Shown piece after piece: positions 24,361 through 37,385 of a stretch of DNA of 64,000 nt (position 1 is the stretch's first letter; each line of letters opens with the position of its first letter). The notes under the pieces are model-generated. The model saw only the letters and a program-made list of their open reading frames with translations, searched no databases and was not told the origin of the DNA. The DNA comes from Zerene cesonia (lineage: Eukaryota > Arthropoda > Insecta > Lepidoptera > Pieridae), in NCBI RefSeq assembly GCF_012273895.1, contig NC_052108.1, positions 4,836,001 to 4,900,000 of the forward strand, given 5' to 3'. Made by a program: the position numbers and the translations under genes.

Positions 24361-24648
24361 CTTGTCCAGAAGTTTCCGGCGCGGGCGAATAATCGTACGC
24401 TTGTGAACATATGTGGCGCCGCCCGCTGTTGCGGCGCTCGCCTGCCGTGGCCGTTGCATACTTAAAGGATTGCTGCTACTTTCAGGACGCCAATATCGAA
24501 CTGTTACGAAAGGTTCTCAGGATGATTTCGTGCTCGAAATGAAGGCTGGTTATATCCTAAAAGTGTGCACTCGCCGTGCGGAGAGCGAAAGGGTGCGGGC
24601 GCGCGGCCCGGCCCGGGCGCGACTCGAGGCAGCCTACACGCCTCTCTC
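24361..24648 (-). other. Proximal 3' UTR of Pdk1
   Basis: This is the sequence directly after the Pdk1 stop codon. It is unusually GC-rich for the region ('GCGCGGCCCGGCCCGGGCGC' at about 24600). A plus-strand frame at 24413-24652 is open only because of this composition and overlaps the Pdk1 stop; I do not regard it as a gene. The end of the UTR is not resolved. Confidence 0.45.
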
Positions 24649-24753
24649 TTAAGTTGTATCTCGTCCATATGTGCCTATACGCACTTCGTCGATTACACGT
24701 GTCCATTCTAAAGCGTAAGATTGTGGGTCTTCCAAATAATAAGTCCGATTTGG
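24649..24753 (-). CDS. Pdk1: Pdk1 last coding exon (end of PH domain)
   Basis: The exon follows a pyrimidine-rich acceptor (TTTTGTTTTTGTTACAG). It continues phase 0 from '...FLIHT' with 'PNRTYYLEDPQSYALEW', the conserved C-terminal strand and helix of the PDK1 PH domain, and ends TAA at 24649-24651. It adds 34 residues. Without it the PH domain would be truncated, and the open frame through the previous donor adds only 'VSFIL'. Confidence 0.93.
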   Translation of the reverse strand, partial: PNRTYYLEDPQSYALEWTRVIDEVRIGTYGRDTT

Positions 24754-27700
24754 CTGTAACAAAAACAAAATAGTTGAATTAAACATGTATTTAATAATTT
24801 TTATTCGTTGGTTACAAATTTTACAGTATAAAGCTTACCGTGTGTATTAAAAAGATTCTAAAGTTCTTTGCCTCAACGCGTAACTCCGGAGACCAAGGTA
24901 TTTCACCTTTCAGAACCATATTGACTGGGTCTACGTAGAAAAGTCGTGGCCCAGTAGTTAATAAAAGCATTCGGCGTCTTGCAAAAAGACCTTTTCTTTT
25001 TTCTACTAATCCTTGCTTCAAAATCAACTCCCCGTCCACAAACTGATGCCATTTATTTTCCCGAGCTTGTACTTCAAGACGACGACGTCTTTCTTCAGGG
25101 CTTATATTAAGAATACCTGAAAATACATTTAACCTGTTAATAACGAAAAAAAAACGATATCTTATATAAACAGATGGATAAGGCGAGGCATTCATTCATA
25201 AATTTGAATCGTATAAGTACAGAGTTCCGATAGCAGACCGGAAAGCTTACGTCATAATGTATGACTGACTTATAGAACGCCCATCTTATTTATAAAAACG
25301 GTAGTATGATGTATTAGACACAAATGCCCCATATATACGTACTATTTTTTTATTATTATGAACATTATATAACTCATAAAAATTATATTTACCTCTAGAG
25401 GTTGATAGGTCGAATTCCCACAAACGTACTAATTGGTTTTTGCCTAATCCTGGTTCTAAATGATCCGGTACAGTATATTCCTCTTCGAAAGATCCTCCAG
25501 GCAAATATGGGCAAATCGTTGGAGGTGTTTGTTCCCAAATATTATCCCAGTCAATACCATCGAAAAACGGATGTTTACGAATGCTTTCGTAGGTGTCTCC
25601 TTTATCACTCGCTCCAAGACGTTTAGTATGGTCTAAAACCAAAAGCTTTTCAACTAAATCCTTTGCGTCCGCAGGAAACCCTTCGGGAAATTCATAATCC
25701 ATTTTTAAAATCTTTTGGAAAGTCAAAAAATCTGTGGAGGCTCGGAATGGAGGCAATCCTGATATCATCTGGTAAATAATACACCCTAACGCCCATAAAT
25801 CAGAAGCGCGTGTATCTATTCTATTTTGTAGAAGGTCTGGGCTCACATATTGTGCTGTTCCAACAAAACTTATTTTTCTTGAACGTTCATTTGTTTGATC
25901 ATCAGAATTTTCTGTTGGTTCTTCGACGTTATCTATTGTATTTTGTGACGGATTTCTAATCTTTTCTGGATCGAGAATCTTAACTGTACCAAAGTCGGCT
26001 ATTTGAAGATGCATATTTTCATCTAGTAATATATTTTCTGGTTTCAAATCACGATGTATAATTCCTTTAGCATGCATTTTTTCCAAGGCTAACAAAAGTT
26101 CAGCAGCGTAGTATTTAGCTACGTTTAATTCGAATGATCCTACTTTATTTATGTAATGTAATAGTTCCCCATTTTTAGCATAAGATAAAACGAAATATAA
26201 TCTTTCATCATCTTGAAACGTGCAATACAGTTTAACAAAACCGTGAGGCACATTGAATAGCATGTTCAAGGCATCTTTTTCGCGTTTTATGTATTGAACT
26301 TTTTGATGACGCACTATGTAACTCTTTTCACACACTTTAACTGAAAGAGAAAAAAAAATTAAGTTTATTATTTTATACATTTTTATATTTCAATTATTAG
26401 ATTTAAATTTTTAAGTACCAATTGTAGGTATAATGTTTCAAATTACTCACTTGCATACTCTTTTCCGGTGTGAATATCTTTTGCTAAGAAAACGGTACCA
26501 TAGCAACCATCACCGATAAGTTTCCCAAATATGTAATCTTTAGCAGTTCTCTTCGTATGCCTGTGAGACTGGCTGGAGGCATGGGTAGATGGAGGAGTAG
26601 GAACAGGCGCGGCGGCAGCCTGGGACGCTTGCATTTTAGCTGGCGAATCGGCAACGAACTCTGTTGTGGCTATAGGTGCCCGCACCTCACTACCGGCTCG
26701 GCCGTTAGACTGTAACAAAAAATATACAGTTAAACGAGCTGACCTTGATTACTCTTGAAATAAAATTGAGGCTTCTTTGCAAATTAAAATATGAAACGTT
26801 AACGGACTCTCAATCGAGTATGACTACTTGTGAAACAAAATTTTCAAAATAACTCGTCGCTCTCATTATTTAACCATTGTTATTGTGAATCCAATATAAA
26901 TATTATGAAAAGTTGACGCGTCAATGTTTTTAATTGTCACTCGCACAGTACATATAAATATATGTGACAATTATTATAAACCAGTTTTTTGTATTTTGGA
27001 TTGATTAAAAACTTTCTTGACACAACAAGCTGTAAACCGTCTACCCGTGAAAAACGTTAAGACGCTGCAACGTGTACGTATAAATTTTTAGAAAACGTGT
27101 AATAATTTAATTTCAAATAAGTATTAAGCAACTGCAGTTCGCTAGATACTATTTCGTTTTAAGTGTGTTCATTAAAGAACACTCATTGCATGAGTCATAA
27201 TATCAAATACGCTTGTTAGTCTAAGTAGAAGGAAGTATGTCCCGCATTCCGCTGTGACGGTGGCAGTGAACACCGCCGCAACGGTACTCTGAACACATTC
27301 CCATCGTAACGCATTCCGCCGTCTTTGCGCACCTACACTGTATTTGACCTCAATTCCCATAATTACAATTTTTAAAGATTGTAAGTCTAAAGGTTAACTT
27401 ATTTTAACCTTTAAGCAAAACTACAGAAAAAACACTTAATTTGATATGTTTACATTATATTGTGAAATCACAATTTGAATAAAATTAATAATTATTTTAT
27501 ATTAATGCTTACGTTGCGACCACGCACGTTATGAATGAATCAATGATAGTGTTTGAAAACAAATTATCTATGTTTATATTTCCAAATCATCTTCGCGCGC
27601 ATTTTTAAAACAAACTATATTTCTAGCATTGAGGATAATTGTGTCGTTTAAATTCCATATCTTTTAATTGCTCAATCGAAAAGAAAAATAACATATTTAG

Positions 27701-28466
27701 TAGTTATCTGAGAAATTTATTATTTGAATTGAAGAGAGCAATATCACATATTTATACCTTTTGAAAATAAAATAATTACTAAAAGGTACGATATTTATTG
27801 TATTTTAAATAATGAATAACGCTAGTAAACTGATGAATGCGATTCTATATCATCCATAGTTGTAAACAAGGTGGTCACGCCGTCGACGCGTGAACAAACA
27901 AGTGCGATGCCATGTCAGTGCCGCGCCCGCCATCACTGTTTGCATCATAACGATCATACGCGACGCGCTCTTCGCACCGAGTACTTGCATTTGGTTGCAC
28001 GTGAAACGGGCGAAAGTTCTCATAGACACTCGTTGCTCTAGAGCGAAAGTTTTGCTAATTTTGTAATAAATTTCATATTGTCCGTATACCACGTCATTGC
28101 TATTATTTTTCAAATCTCAAATTCACTTTATTGTACAATTGTAAATTAAAGTAAATATTTCTGTATCGCTCAAGATTATGAATATAAATAATTAATGATG
28201 CTTTTATTATTATGGTCCGTAATTTTATTATAGTGAAAAATTGGCAACTTGTATCCTTTACCAAACAGTACACCAATATTTCCGCCGAAGATGCATGCGT
28301 GATCCCGTTAGCTTACCTTTGATTTGGGCGAGGATTGTTTCCCGCGTTTTGTAGAACTAACACCAAGAAGCTTTAGAATTCTGTTTGCTGCTTCCAAAAG
28401 AGTAGCACTACCCCTCGATCCCCTTTTTACTCTTATGGTCAATCCGCTCATTTCTACCCGTCGCAT
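24649..28466 (-). CDS. Pdk1: 3-phosphoinositide-dependent protein kinase 1 (PDK1), five exons
   Basis: A 579-residue AGC kinase that is recruited to membrane PIP3/PIP2 and phosphorylates the activation loops of Akt, S6K and related kinases. Coding exons: 28317-28466, 26451-26709, 25393-26340, 24839-25116, 24649-24753. All junctions are GT/AG and the phases agree (0, 1, 1, 0). The kinase domain is about residues 108-396: Gly loop 'LIGDGCYG', Lys138 in 'YAIK', HRD Asp234, DFG Asp252, activation-loop Ser294 in 'SFVGTAQYVSP'. The linker ends at about 473. The PH domain, about 474-575, has the basic phosphoinositide-binding patch 'KRKGLFARRR' (492-501) and 'YVDPVN'. The segment between DFG and Ser294 is about 24 residues longer than in human PDK1 and rich in acidic and polar residues. 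The introns are 1607, 110, 276 and 85 bp. The gene appears complete and intact. Confidence 0.96.
28317..28466 (-). CDS. Pdk1: Pdk1 first coding exon (N-terminal extension)
   Basis: Fifty codons from the ATG at 28464-28466, the first ATG after an in-frame TAA, to the donor AAAG|GTAAGC. It joins phase 0 to the next exon at 'SNGRAG'. The segment is basic, with a predicted helix ('ATLLEAANRILKLLG') and a 'KRGKQSSPKSK' tail. I recognise no domain here; PDK1 N termini vary between animals. A second in-frame ATG at codon 6, or Met76 in exon 2, could be used instead. Support comes from the splice signal and phase match, not from homology. Confidence 0.68.
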
Positions 28467-28639
28467 ACGTTATTGTATCACACCGTTTTATATCAGTTCA
28501 AAACACAAACACTGTTCATGAAGAATTTGCTAGGTAATTTAATTATATGATATAATTATTTATTTACTAAATTAATAAGAAACAAAAAACAGGAATGCAA
28601 CAAGATAGGTACAAATAAATAATAAATTGCTAAATCGAG

Positions 28640-28880
28640 CTAACTGCACACGAACACGACCGAACGACTCGACGTCGCGTTGCAGACTAAACTAGTTAAC
28701 AAACACAACGTTTGACGCGAGCGAAGCATTGACTACGTCCTCCGTTCGGTAGACGGAATAACCGTGGTACGTACGGCGCGCCGCCTGTTCGTGTAATGTG
28801 GAACCCCGCTCCCCCGCTTTCAAACCGTTCGCGTCATCGCAACTTGGCGCCTTTCAGAACACTGTCCTTATCGCATTGCA
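28640..28880 (-). promoter_or_regulatory. Candidate Pdk1 promoter region
   Basis: A CpG-rich block (for example 'GGCGCGCCGCC' and 'CCCCGCTCCCCCGC') about 175-415 bp upstream of the Pdk1 start codon, in otherwise AT-rich flanks. The position fits a TATA-less housekeeping-type promoter. No start site can be read from sequence alone. Confidence 0.35.
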
Positions 28881-30882
28881 AAAAGGGATGCATCGTTAAA
28901 ATTTTATGTAACTCTTCTTACCTTCTCTTAGATTGTTAACATTTTTAATGGTAAATGAACACGTTTAATCAATTATTAAAATAACATCATTCAATTATAA
29001 TATCATTCAATTTATTGGTCCATTTGTAAATTTACAGTATTGAATTTACATTCCCGTTATTTATTTAATTTATTGAGTTGTGCGAGTTATTATCTATATA
29101 TAAAACATCTGTGAAAAGTAAATCATAGCAAATCTCATGATATTTTGAAAGTCTATATCTCAAATATAGTAAAGCACATATTCGTCGAAAGAGGAAATGC
29201 AGGAGTATAGACGAACGTCGGCAGGGGGAGGGAGGTCAATATGGATCTCTGGAACGGGAAATAGATCAATAATATCAAGATTGTGAAGCGGCTTTATTGT
29301 CACCAACGATTGAACATCTTTTGAATTGTTTTCGCGTTTACAAATTGAAAAGAAGTTGAGAAGAACTCATGCCTATTAAATTTCTTATAGCCAATACAAT
29401 TTTAATTAAAATTTCTTTGTATAAAATACTGTATTGTGCTTGGCAAATTATGTCATTTAACTTGTGTTCCTTGAAAATGAGCACAAAAAATAGGAATATC
29501 ATTTTGAAATGCTGCAGCTGTTTTGTGGCACGTGGTAAGCGCCGCCATAGTATTTATAGGAACTGAATTGAATACATTGCACACCTAATATACATAAAAA
29601 AATCTCTGTTCTTTTTATTTCAGAATTTTTTTATTAGAAGAATGTATACTTCTGAATGGTTAAATAAAGTATATTTCAATAATTTCAATGAAGTCCCATT
29701 TAAAATTAAAACAATCTAAATTAGTATTGTTAATGTAGGTAATACACATTAATAGTAATAATTGTCATCGTAAAAAAAACTTTTCTTCGGCGGAGATGTC
29801 GTGGATTAAACGAATCGATTGATTGATTTGATATAGAATGAAAATATTTAAAATATCCAGGAGAACGTATTTACAAAGATGTGATAAACTTTGATCATCT
29901 TTACCAAGGTAGTACGATGGGTTCAAGTCTAATACGAGAAAGCTCCTATATACAAAGAAGAAAACTTAAGAAATATATGAACAAGAATATTAATTTAAGC
30001 TTGTTTCTATTATATTAATTTAATAAATAAAAATTGTGTATATTGAAATTTTGTTTTGGAAAGCAAACTTTACTAAATAATACTAATTATTCTTTTTTGG
30101 TTTAGTTTGACAAAAATACCAACAAATAGCACTTAATTAGAACTCAAACTCCAAAATTGTATGTACTGTTTTAATAAATAACCTCAACCAATCAAAATAC
30201 AAAAAAAATCTAAAGTAATGGTGAAAATAAAAATAAATCGACTACTAATATAACATCTGCTTTTGTGCATAGGCCGTCGGTATACACATACAGTACATAA
30301 GAAGCCAGGTGTTTCGAAAGTTTTTCATCTTCACAACCCCCGAGACCCATGGCTTCGCTCAAAAACAAAATAATAGCATGGTGCAATGAACTCAGCACCT
30401 GGTTTAGTTTCATTTGATAAATAAACACACCTTGCAAGCTGCACCATTTTTTTCTGCCTGCGCCATATCAAGTAGATAAGGATTGAGTGATATCATGAAA
30501 ATTTAAAATGTTTGTGATTACTAAAGCAGGCGTGGCGTACGTAGGTCAGTTATATATACCTAAACATAATGCAATTCAACAAAATTTTATAGTGCGTATT
30601 ACCTACCATCGACTTCTTTAAGATATATGATGGATGACTTCAGATAAGGTAAATTCATTTTGACAAAAATATATTTTTTATTATCTAATTGTATTCTCTT
30701 AATGTACACTTAGTACGTAGCTTTCCGCTTTCTGTAGTCAAATGAAATTCCCATGAGAATGAGATATTTAATTCTATCCTATTTACAGACACAAATTTTA
30801 TTATCATAAAATCACTCCAATGCGCTGTGAAAATAACATAAAATAGTAAAACACACTTTCGCGTATGTAACATTAGTAAAGA

Positions 30883-30917
30883 TGTGAACCCGCACATTCT
30901 GGGTGTGCGGGTTCACA
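30883..30917. repeat. Hairpin, 13-bp GC-rich perfect arms
   Basis: TGTGAACCCGCAC at 30883-30895 pairs exactly with 30905-30917 around a 9-bp loop. The preceding 'ACTTTCGCGTATGTAACATT' resembles the inverted 5' end of the Helitron-like family, so this may be a rearranged transposon end. Confidence 0.6.
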
Positions 30918-33900
30918 CCTTTTTCTCCAAGGCAACATTTAGTAGCAACATAATGCTCGAAAAACTTATTTGATATTAATATCTTATGGCCATGGATGCA
31001 GTTTATTTTTGGCGTCGTTGTAAGGCTTTTTGTATAACAAAACATTGATAACATACAGTGGAACGCAGCGATAACGAACAGCAAACGTTGACAAGTTGAC
31101 AAACACTTTGGTTAGCGAGTATGATATTTTATGTCGTAACTGACCTGCTTTATAAATGTCTATTGCAATAAACACAATTATTCATAGATAATTGTGAATA
31201 ATTAACAAAGTTTTTCTACGTACAATATATGCCTCTGTTGGATGAGATATATATATATGATCATTATAAGTGAAACAAAAAACATTTAAAATAAATTTAA
31301 AACCCCCGACCTCTTTTGCGTTGCCGGTCATCTTGAACTTGATATTTGATATAGTGACATAGTGGAGTATTTTACTTGTCAATCCCATTTCATTAATTTT
31401 GACACAATGAGGGAGTTGTGAAATAAGAAAATGAGTCAGATCCCCTAATCAACTAGAAGACAGCTGATGATATTCAAGCGGTTGAACACAAAATATTTTT
31501 TCATCTAATGCGTCTAAGAAAACTGGCACATAAGTCACCCTTTATACAAAAAAAATGATACAGCTTCATCCATTCGGGAGCTATGATGCCCTACAAAGAC
31601 ACCGCGGATTAATAAAATGATATTGAATAGGCATATATTATTCAATTTCAAGCGTTGCATCTGGTTTCGTACCTAAGTAATAAATATAAGTGTAGCCGAC
31701 ACCTAGTAACATGTAAATAGCGATAAATAAACATGCACCGTGCAATAAGTGTCAATTTCTTTACAGCTGATAAATCGGAATAAAAATTTTACATTCTTAA
31801 TCAAGGTACATATGCGGAAAGTGTTAAGACCAAAATATTATGTAATTAAGGCAGCCTTGAAAAATTAAAATTTACAGGAATTTTCCATACATCGTTCAAA
31901 AATTATAAAGATTCTTAGAAAATTCGAAATTCAAATTGGAAAATTGGTTTTATGTTCCAAAAGTCTTTCTTTTATAATACTGTATGTTTTATAAAACTTG
32001 AGTACCAATGTAAAGTAGATTGCAAATTGTACCAGCCCTAATCGTAACTAATGTCTAAGGAAATTTTATAGCTAACGCAGCTTAGTGACAACAATCATTG
32101 CACTTGCAGTAAAATATTACTTTACATACTTACATATCAACAACGTTCATGGTCGTTCATGCAGTTTTAGATTTTAACGACACGTGTAAGTCGTGTTAAT
32201 AAATAGTTAAACGTGGAAATGTAAACTAGAATTAAGCGGAATGAAACAAATTTATGTTTTGACTTCAAATTCAAATAATATACATTAAGAACTGCAAGTT
32301 TTATTTAATGATTATTAAAACTTTACGAACTACAATATTTACTTAATATTACATTTCATTTTATATCCACTGGAATACTAGATACTCTAAAAATATCAAC
32401 ATGAACGTAATCTATGTCTCAATTAATTATTGTTCAACGGGACATTCAAGCAAGTTCCGAGTCTAGTGCAAATGCAACAAGCATTTTTAATACAATACCT
32501 CCCTTAGGTAGTAGGTTAACAGTTGAACGCAGATCTAATATACAGCCATCAATGACAATTTATTGCTATTACATTTATGCAATAATGGATCGTTCGTTCA
32601 GTGATACGCAATTTATTTAAAGAAGGCTTAAAATTGTGAAATAAAATTATAAACACGAGATACAAATATGTATACAAAAATACTGTTTTGAAAAAAAAAT
32701 AAAGTGCAATAAAGGTAAATTGTTTTTAAGTCACATATACGAAATATGAATAAAAAGAAACATAATTGTTATTAAAAATAAGCAACAACTATTATTTTTG
32801 TATCAGAAACATATTGCAAAAATATGATGCCGGATTTTAACTCCAAGGTCGTAAAATAAAAGCACGTGTCAATAATATGGAGTCGCCAAGTAAAGGTTAT
32901 AGAATATGGTCGCAAATAATATTCATAATGGCCTTGTGAGGGTCATTTAACTCAACGCTAAAGATATTGCTACCCACCTGCTTTAATCTGTCTTCAATCA
33001 ATAATTTATAGCGGTCATGATAGATTATAAGCCTAAACTTATAAGAATTTTAATAACAAACATCCTAGCCACTTATGAAAGTGATAGGAATCAGATCTTA
33101 TAAACGCGAAAGTTTTAAATGTAAGGATTTAACTTAACTCTTTTACGCGAATACCTCTCATGGATTTTAATAATACTTGGAAATGATGTAGCTTATGTGC
33201 CAGAAAAACACAAACCTAAGGCCGAAGCTATAGAAATACTCACTTTAGCCCATGTTTTTAATTTTAATTGAACCATATTTATCATTGTTTCATTATGATG
33301 AGCCCCATATAAAAATTGTTTCATTAATTATTACAGTTGTAACAAATATGTCATAATAATATGTACATGTGATGTTAAAATATTCTTAATATGCGTAGGT
33401 AAACATCACTATATTTATTAATATTATGTATCGTAAACGATGTCTCTGACAGAATTGCGTGTAAAAACTCAATCGAACCAAGACGGTGAATGTACTAGGG
33501 CAAGGTGATAAGCACATTTCGAATGGAATCTTAAGCGTCATCACGATTTAACAGATATTAGAGAACTAAACGTACCAAAAAATGGGGTTGGTCTTATTAT
33601 TATAATAAAACAAACAAAGTGTCTAAAAAGTTTCAAAATAATTTACCAACTAAATCTAGAGTTTACTCATATTTATATATTTATCTAGGCTATATTTATC
33701 TAGGTCTCCTTCAAAATTTTTGATTGTATTTACTTACTATCCACAATTTATCAATTGTGAAGGATTTTTAGGGTAGGCATATCGGATTTCTATTATAATT
33801 ATAATACGATGTCATCGAAACCGTGCTGCAAGGGCTTCGATAATCCTTCCGGTTCACGCATGTATAGATGTGGCATCGTTTTCGAGATCCAAATATATAC

Positions 33901-34662
33901 ATGTCACCGTGTTGGATAAATTATAATATTTAAAACACTTGAATTAGTATATTAATTTAATTTACTAAACAATAATACTTAGGTTTAGATTTCATAGCGT
34001 AGCCGTCTATTAATTTGCTTAAAGAAATGTCAAGATTATATTCAAGTATTACAATTATAGACAAAATTTATAATTATAAAAATTCGGGCTAACAATCTGG
34101 TAAAAAATGCATGATAGTATTAACTTTCTTAGTAACATAGGACTTTTCATGTACGCGCATAAATAAAACTAATTTATTATTATATGATACGTACATCATT
34201 AAATAACAGATATATACAACACTAATAAGCCAAGAATAAATCTTTTGTTAAATACACGAACATCGTGGAAAATAAAATATATTTAGATACATTTAAGTGG
34301 TTCTATTTAAAGCGTGTCTTTTAAAAATATCTAGAGAGGTTGTAAACGGCAGTTGATCGTAACTCGTAATAATTGTAGACAGAGGAGATGAAACGCTGCC
34401 ACAGCCACACGCAAAATTTACCCGGTATTCCGGCAAAAGGAATGCCTTGTACTTACATACATTTATTCACTTCCCGCGCGTCTAGACGTCGAGTTTAGAT
34501 TTTGCTAAATAAGGTCTTAGTGCCGACTCTTAAGATCCCTATTTCAGCCCAAGAAGCCAAATATTATACTCATATAAAAACGGCCTCGTTGTCCTCGAAA
34601 AGTGCATTGATCTCAGGGTGCGTCCTTTTATGGCACAAAAATCGTTGCACGTGATATAGACG

Positions 34663-34703
34663 TCCCTTTCACATTAGAGAGTGGGATATCAGTGTGAAAG
34701 GGA
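34663..34703. repeat. Inverted repeat, 13-bp arms with one mismatch
   Basis: TCCCTTTCACATT at 34663-34675 faces AGTGTGAAAGGGA at 34691-34703, with a 15-bp loop. It probably belongs to a dispersed repeat; I have seen this kind of 'AGTGTGAAAGGGA' block in other lepidopteran intergenic DNA, but cannot name it. Confidence 0.4.
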
Positions 34704-37152
34704 TGACATAAACTGAACGTAGTAGGCAGGATGCGCGTACCGTGCTTCGGCCAATACACCCAGGCGGGCGCAATGAACGGCGGCCATTAACGTAGAAGTA
34801 CCATGCTGCTTTTGGCGCCAATATTATAAACCAAAATTTATTTTCATTTATGTCTATATTTAGGACAATTTCGAAAGTTCAATTTATATCATATACGGAA
34901 ATTTTGAAATTATCAGTTCTATATTTTTAAACAATATAAGTACAAATTTAATTATTGAATTCAATTGTGTACCTGAATATTATTTTTTTGATGATTAATA
35001 AATATTATAATATAAAATCCTTATAGTATGTAGTGGGATAAGAATACGCGCAAAAATCTCAATAAAATGGCGGCAACCACGTGGTTCTTACACATGCCCT
35101 ACGTAGTGCGCGCAACGTGCTATGAGTTGTAAACGAAAACCGCGCACATTTTATTCATTCTCATATAGTAAAATATTTTAAACCACAGATTATGAATAAT
35201 TCAATTTTTTTTAAATATTTAACATAAACCTACATTGAGTGGAGATTCATGTAGAAATGTATTGACTAGAATTAAGTTTAAAAACTGCTGGTAGTCTTCG
35301 AACTAAGGTACCTGGTACATAAACCTTGATGTGTGAGTGCAAATTCCACGAAGGCTAAACCTTTTGCTGATACGTTCAACTCTCTGCGACCGGATTGCCC
35401 GTGATGCCAGTGCCCGTGATGCCGTTTCGTTTTAGATTATAATAATCATGAACTATTTTTCTTAAAATATCGGATCTTTAGTGTCGTTACTTCGCTATTT
35501 TAAATAGATTTAAAGTTTAAAAATATATTGTTTAAAACATACATGTAAACTCAAAAAAAAATTATTTTCAAGTCATATCTCCAAAAGGCGAGACAAAACA
35601 TGAAAAAAGCAACAACGTGCCGTGTCTGGCCACTGAACTCTACGTCGGTCAACAAAAAGCATCTGATTGAACTTGTTCGAGAAAGTCCCATGTGAACAAA
35701 TCATTGTTTTAAATAATTAAAGGCTTTGTGAACAATCAAAAATCGCCTTTGTATAAGTATGGAAACAACATGTTCAGACTTTAAGTCTCCGCCTTTTTAC
35801 ATTATAGAGATAATGAAACAAAGCTGCATTTAGCATACAAATATTCTGACTTCGTATATTAAAGAGGTTTAAAATAAAGGCCCAGTGTAGTGTGTGATTC
35901 AAGTGTAGGGAATGCATGTCAGACGGCGCGCGCCGACGCGGTCGTTCGCCATTGCATATATGCCGTTGCATCGTTCGCAAAGCTACATTCCGGACATTCC
36001 ACTATTTGCCGGTCTGGTTGCCACCTTAAAACTTTGAAAATTTGTATTGTAAACCTAAGCCTGTGTTAAGATGTTAAACAAATACCGCATTTTACCTGCT
36101 CATTCAGACTTTAAGATGATTCAGAAAAACAGCATTCATAAATTCGGGTTGTCTGTTAGAGATCGGTTCTTTCATTAAAATGTGATTGTTTTTTGTTGCA
36201 TTGAAAGCTCTTAATATTCTAACCGTCTTCTTCTTTCCCAATTTAAAATACTTACCTTTCTGCTTAAATACCATGCTATGTCCTCCTTTATATAATTAGT
36301 ACAGACAAGTTTTTCAACAAAAAAATTTCAAGTAAAAAAAATAAATAAATAATGTTTTTACGCGATTACGCGATGTGTTGTATTGCCCTAAAATACAAAT
36401 AGAGTAGCAGTCGCACCTTAGTGCGGTTTATAAGTGGGTTTTTTTTCTGTCCTATAAATGGCCGACTTCAAGGACATAGGACCGCGCCCGCGCGGCGCTG
36501 TGAGCACTCATGCGCCATTACGCTCAGGTTGAGGACCCAGTCATTCACCTCATCTTGTGCGTTCCCATGTACCTGCGCCGCAAACATTTAATTGATTTCG
36601 TTTAATGTTTTTTGCAATATTTTTCCGATCGATTATAACCAGTACCTATAGACGGGTTGTGTATAATTAAGTATAATATCTACACATGCATAACTTTTTA
36701 ATTATGAAATCATTCACTCGGTGAAATCTTAATCACAGTGACATTGTTACGAGCAAACGCATCATACGCATTTCTCAAGCGCTACACGTGTAAACAGTCA
36801 ACAAATAACTTATAAATGTATATTTACATTTGTATTAACATTTATATTTAGATTTTAGGTACACTAGTAGTACTACAATACATATGTAATTTTTGACATA
36901 ATCATACATGCATAAGCTATATTTGTAATCTGTGCATTATACACATTAGGCTGTAATTGTTAGGCTGCAGCTCCTAAGTCACGATGTAGGAAACCATAAA
37001 GAGCCTCATGTAATGTGGGTGGTCGGTGACTCATGAGGCCACACTGGCGTGCGCGCCAATCTCAGCGCATTGTCCTCACATGGTCCTCTTCCAAATGAAG
37101 ACCCAAACAAAATCTTTTGATAAGATAGCATTGATAATTATTTCGATTTATT

Positions 37153-37385
37153 TACGTGTTTTCTTTTTATGTCATAGTGGGCAACTGAATTGGTGGTTCG
37201 CCTGACGGTACGCGATCACCACCGCCCACCATCATTTATAGAAATATGGTCGCTGAAAATGCTTTTTCTTGCTATTAAAAGATATAAGGAAAGGATTGAC
37301 GATAGGAATAAAAGAAATGGACTAGGAAAGGTGAGGAAAGGGTTAGGAGCCTCTGGCTGTTGCTGTTGGTCATTGTACGTAACAT
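37153..37385 (-). mobile_element. SINE-like fragment, inverted
   Basis: The reverse complement contains 'GGCGAACCACCAATTCAG' followed by 'CACTATGACATAAAAA', the same 3' end as at 14548-14626. A purine/pyrimidine-rich body lies on its right. Overlapping short frames on both strands are by-products. Confidence 0.5.

Noticed and set aside
24413..24652. 79-codon plus-strand frame rich in Arg and Ala
   Set aside because: Antisense to the Pdk1 3' UTR and overlapping the Pdk1 stop; open because of high GC content.
27850..28113. 87-codon minus-strand frame in Pdk1 intron 1, considered as an alternative first exon
   Set aside because: No donor in suitable phase found at its end and no PDK1-like sequence.
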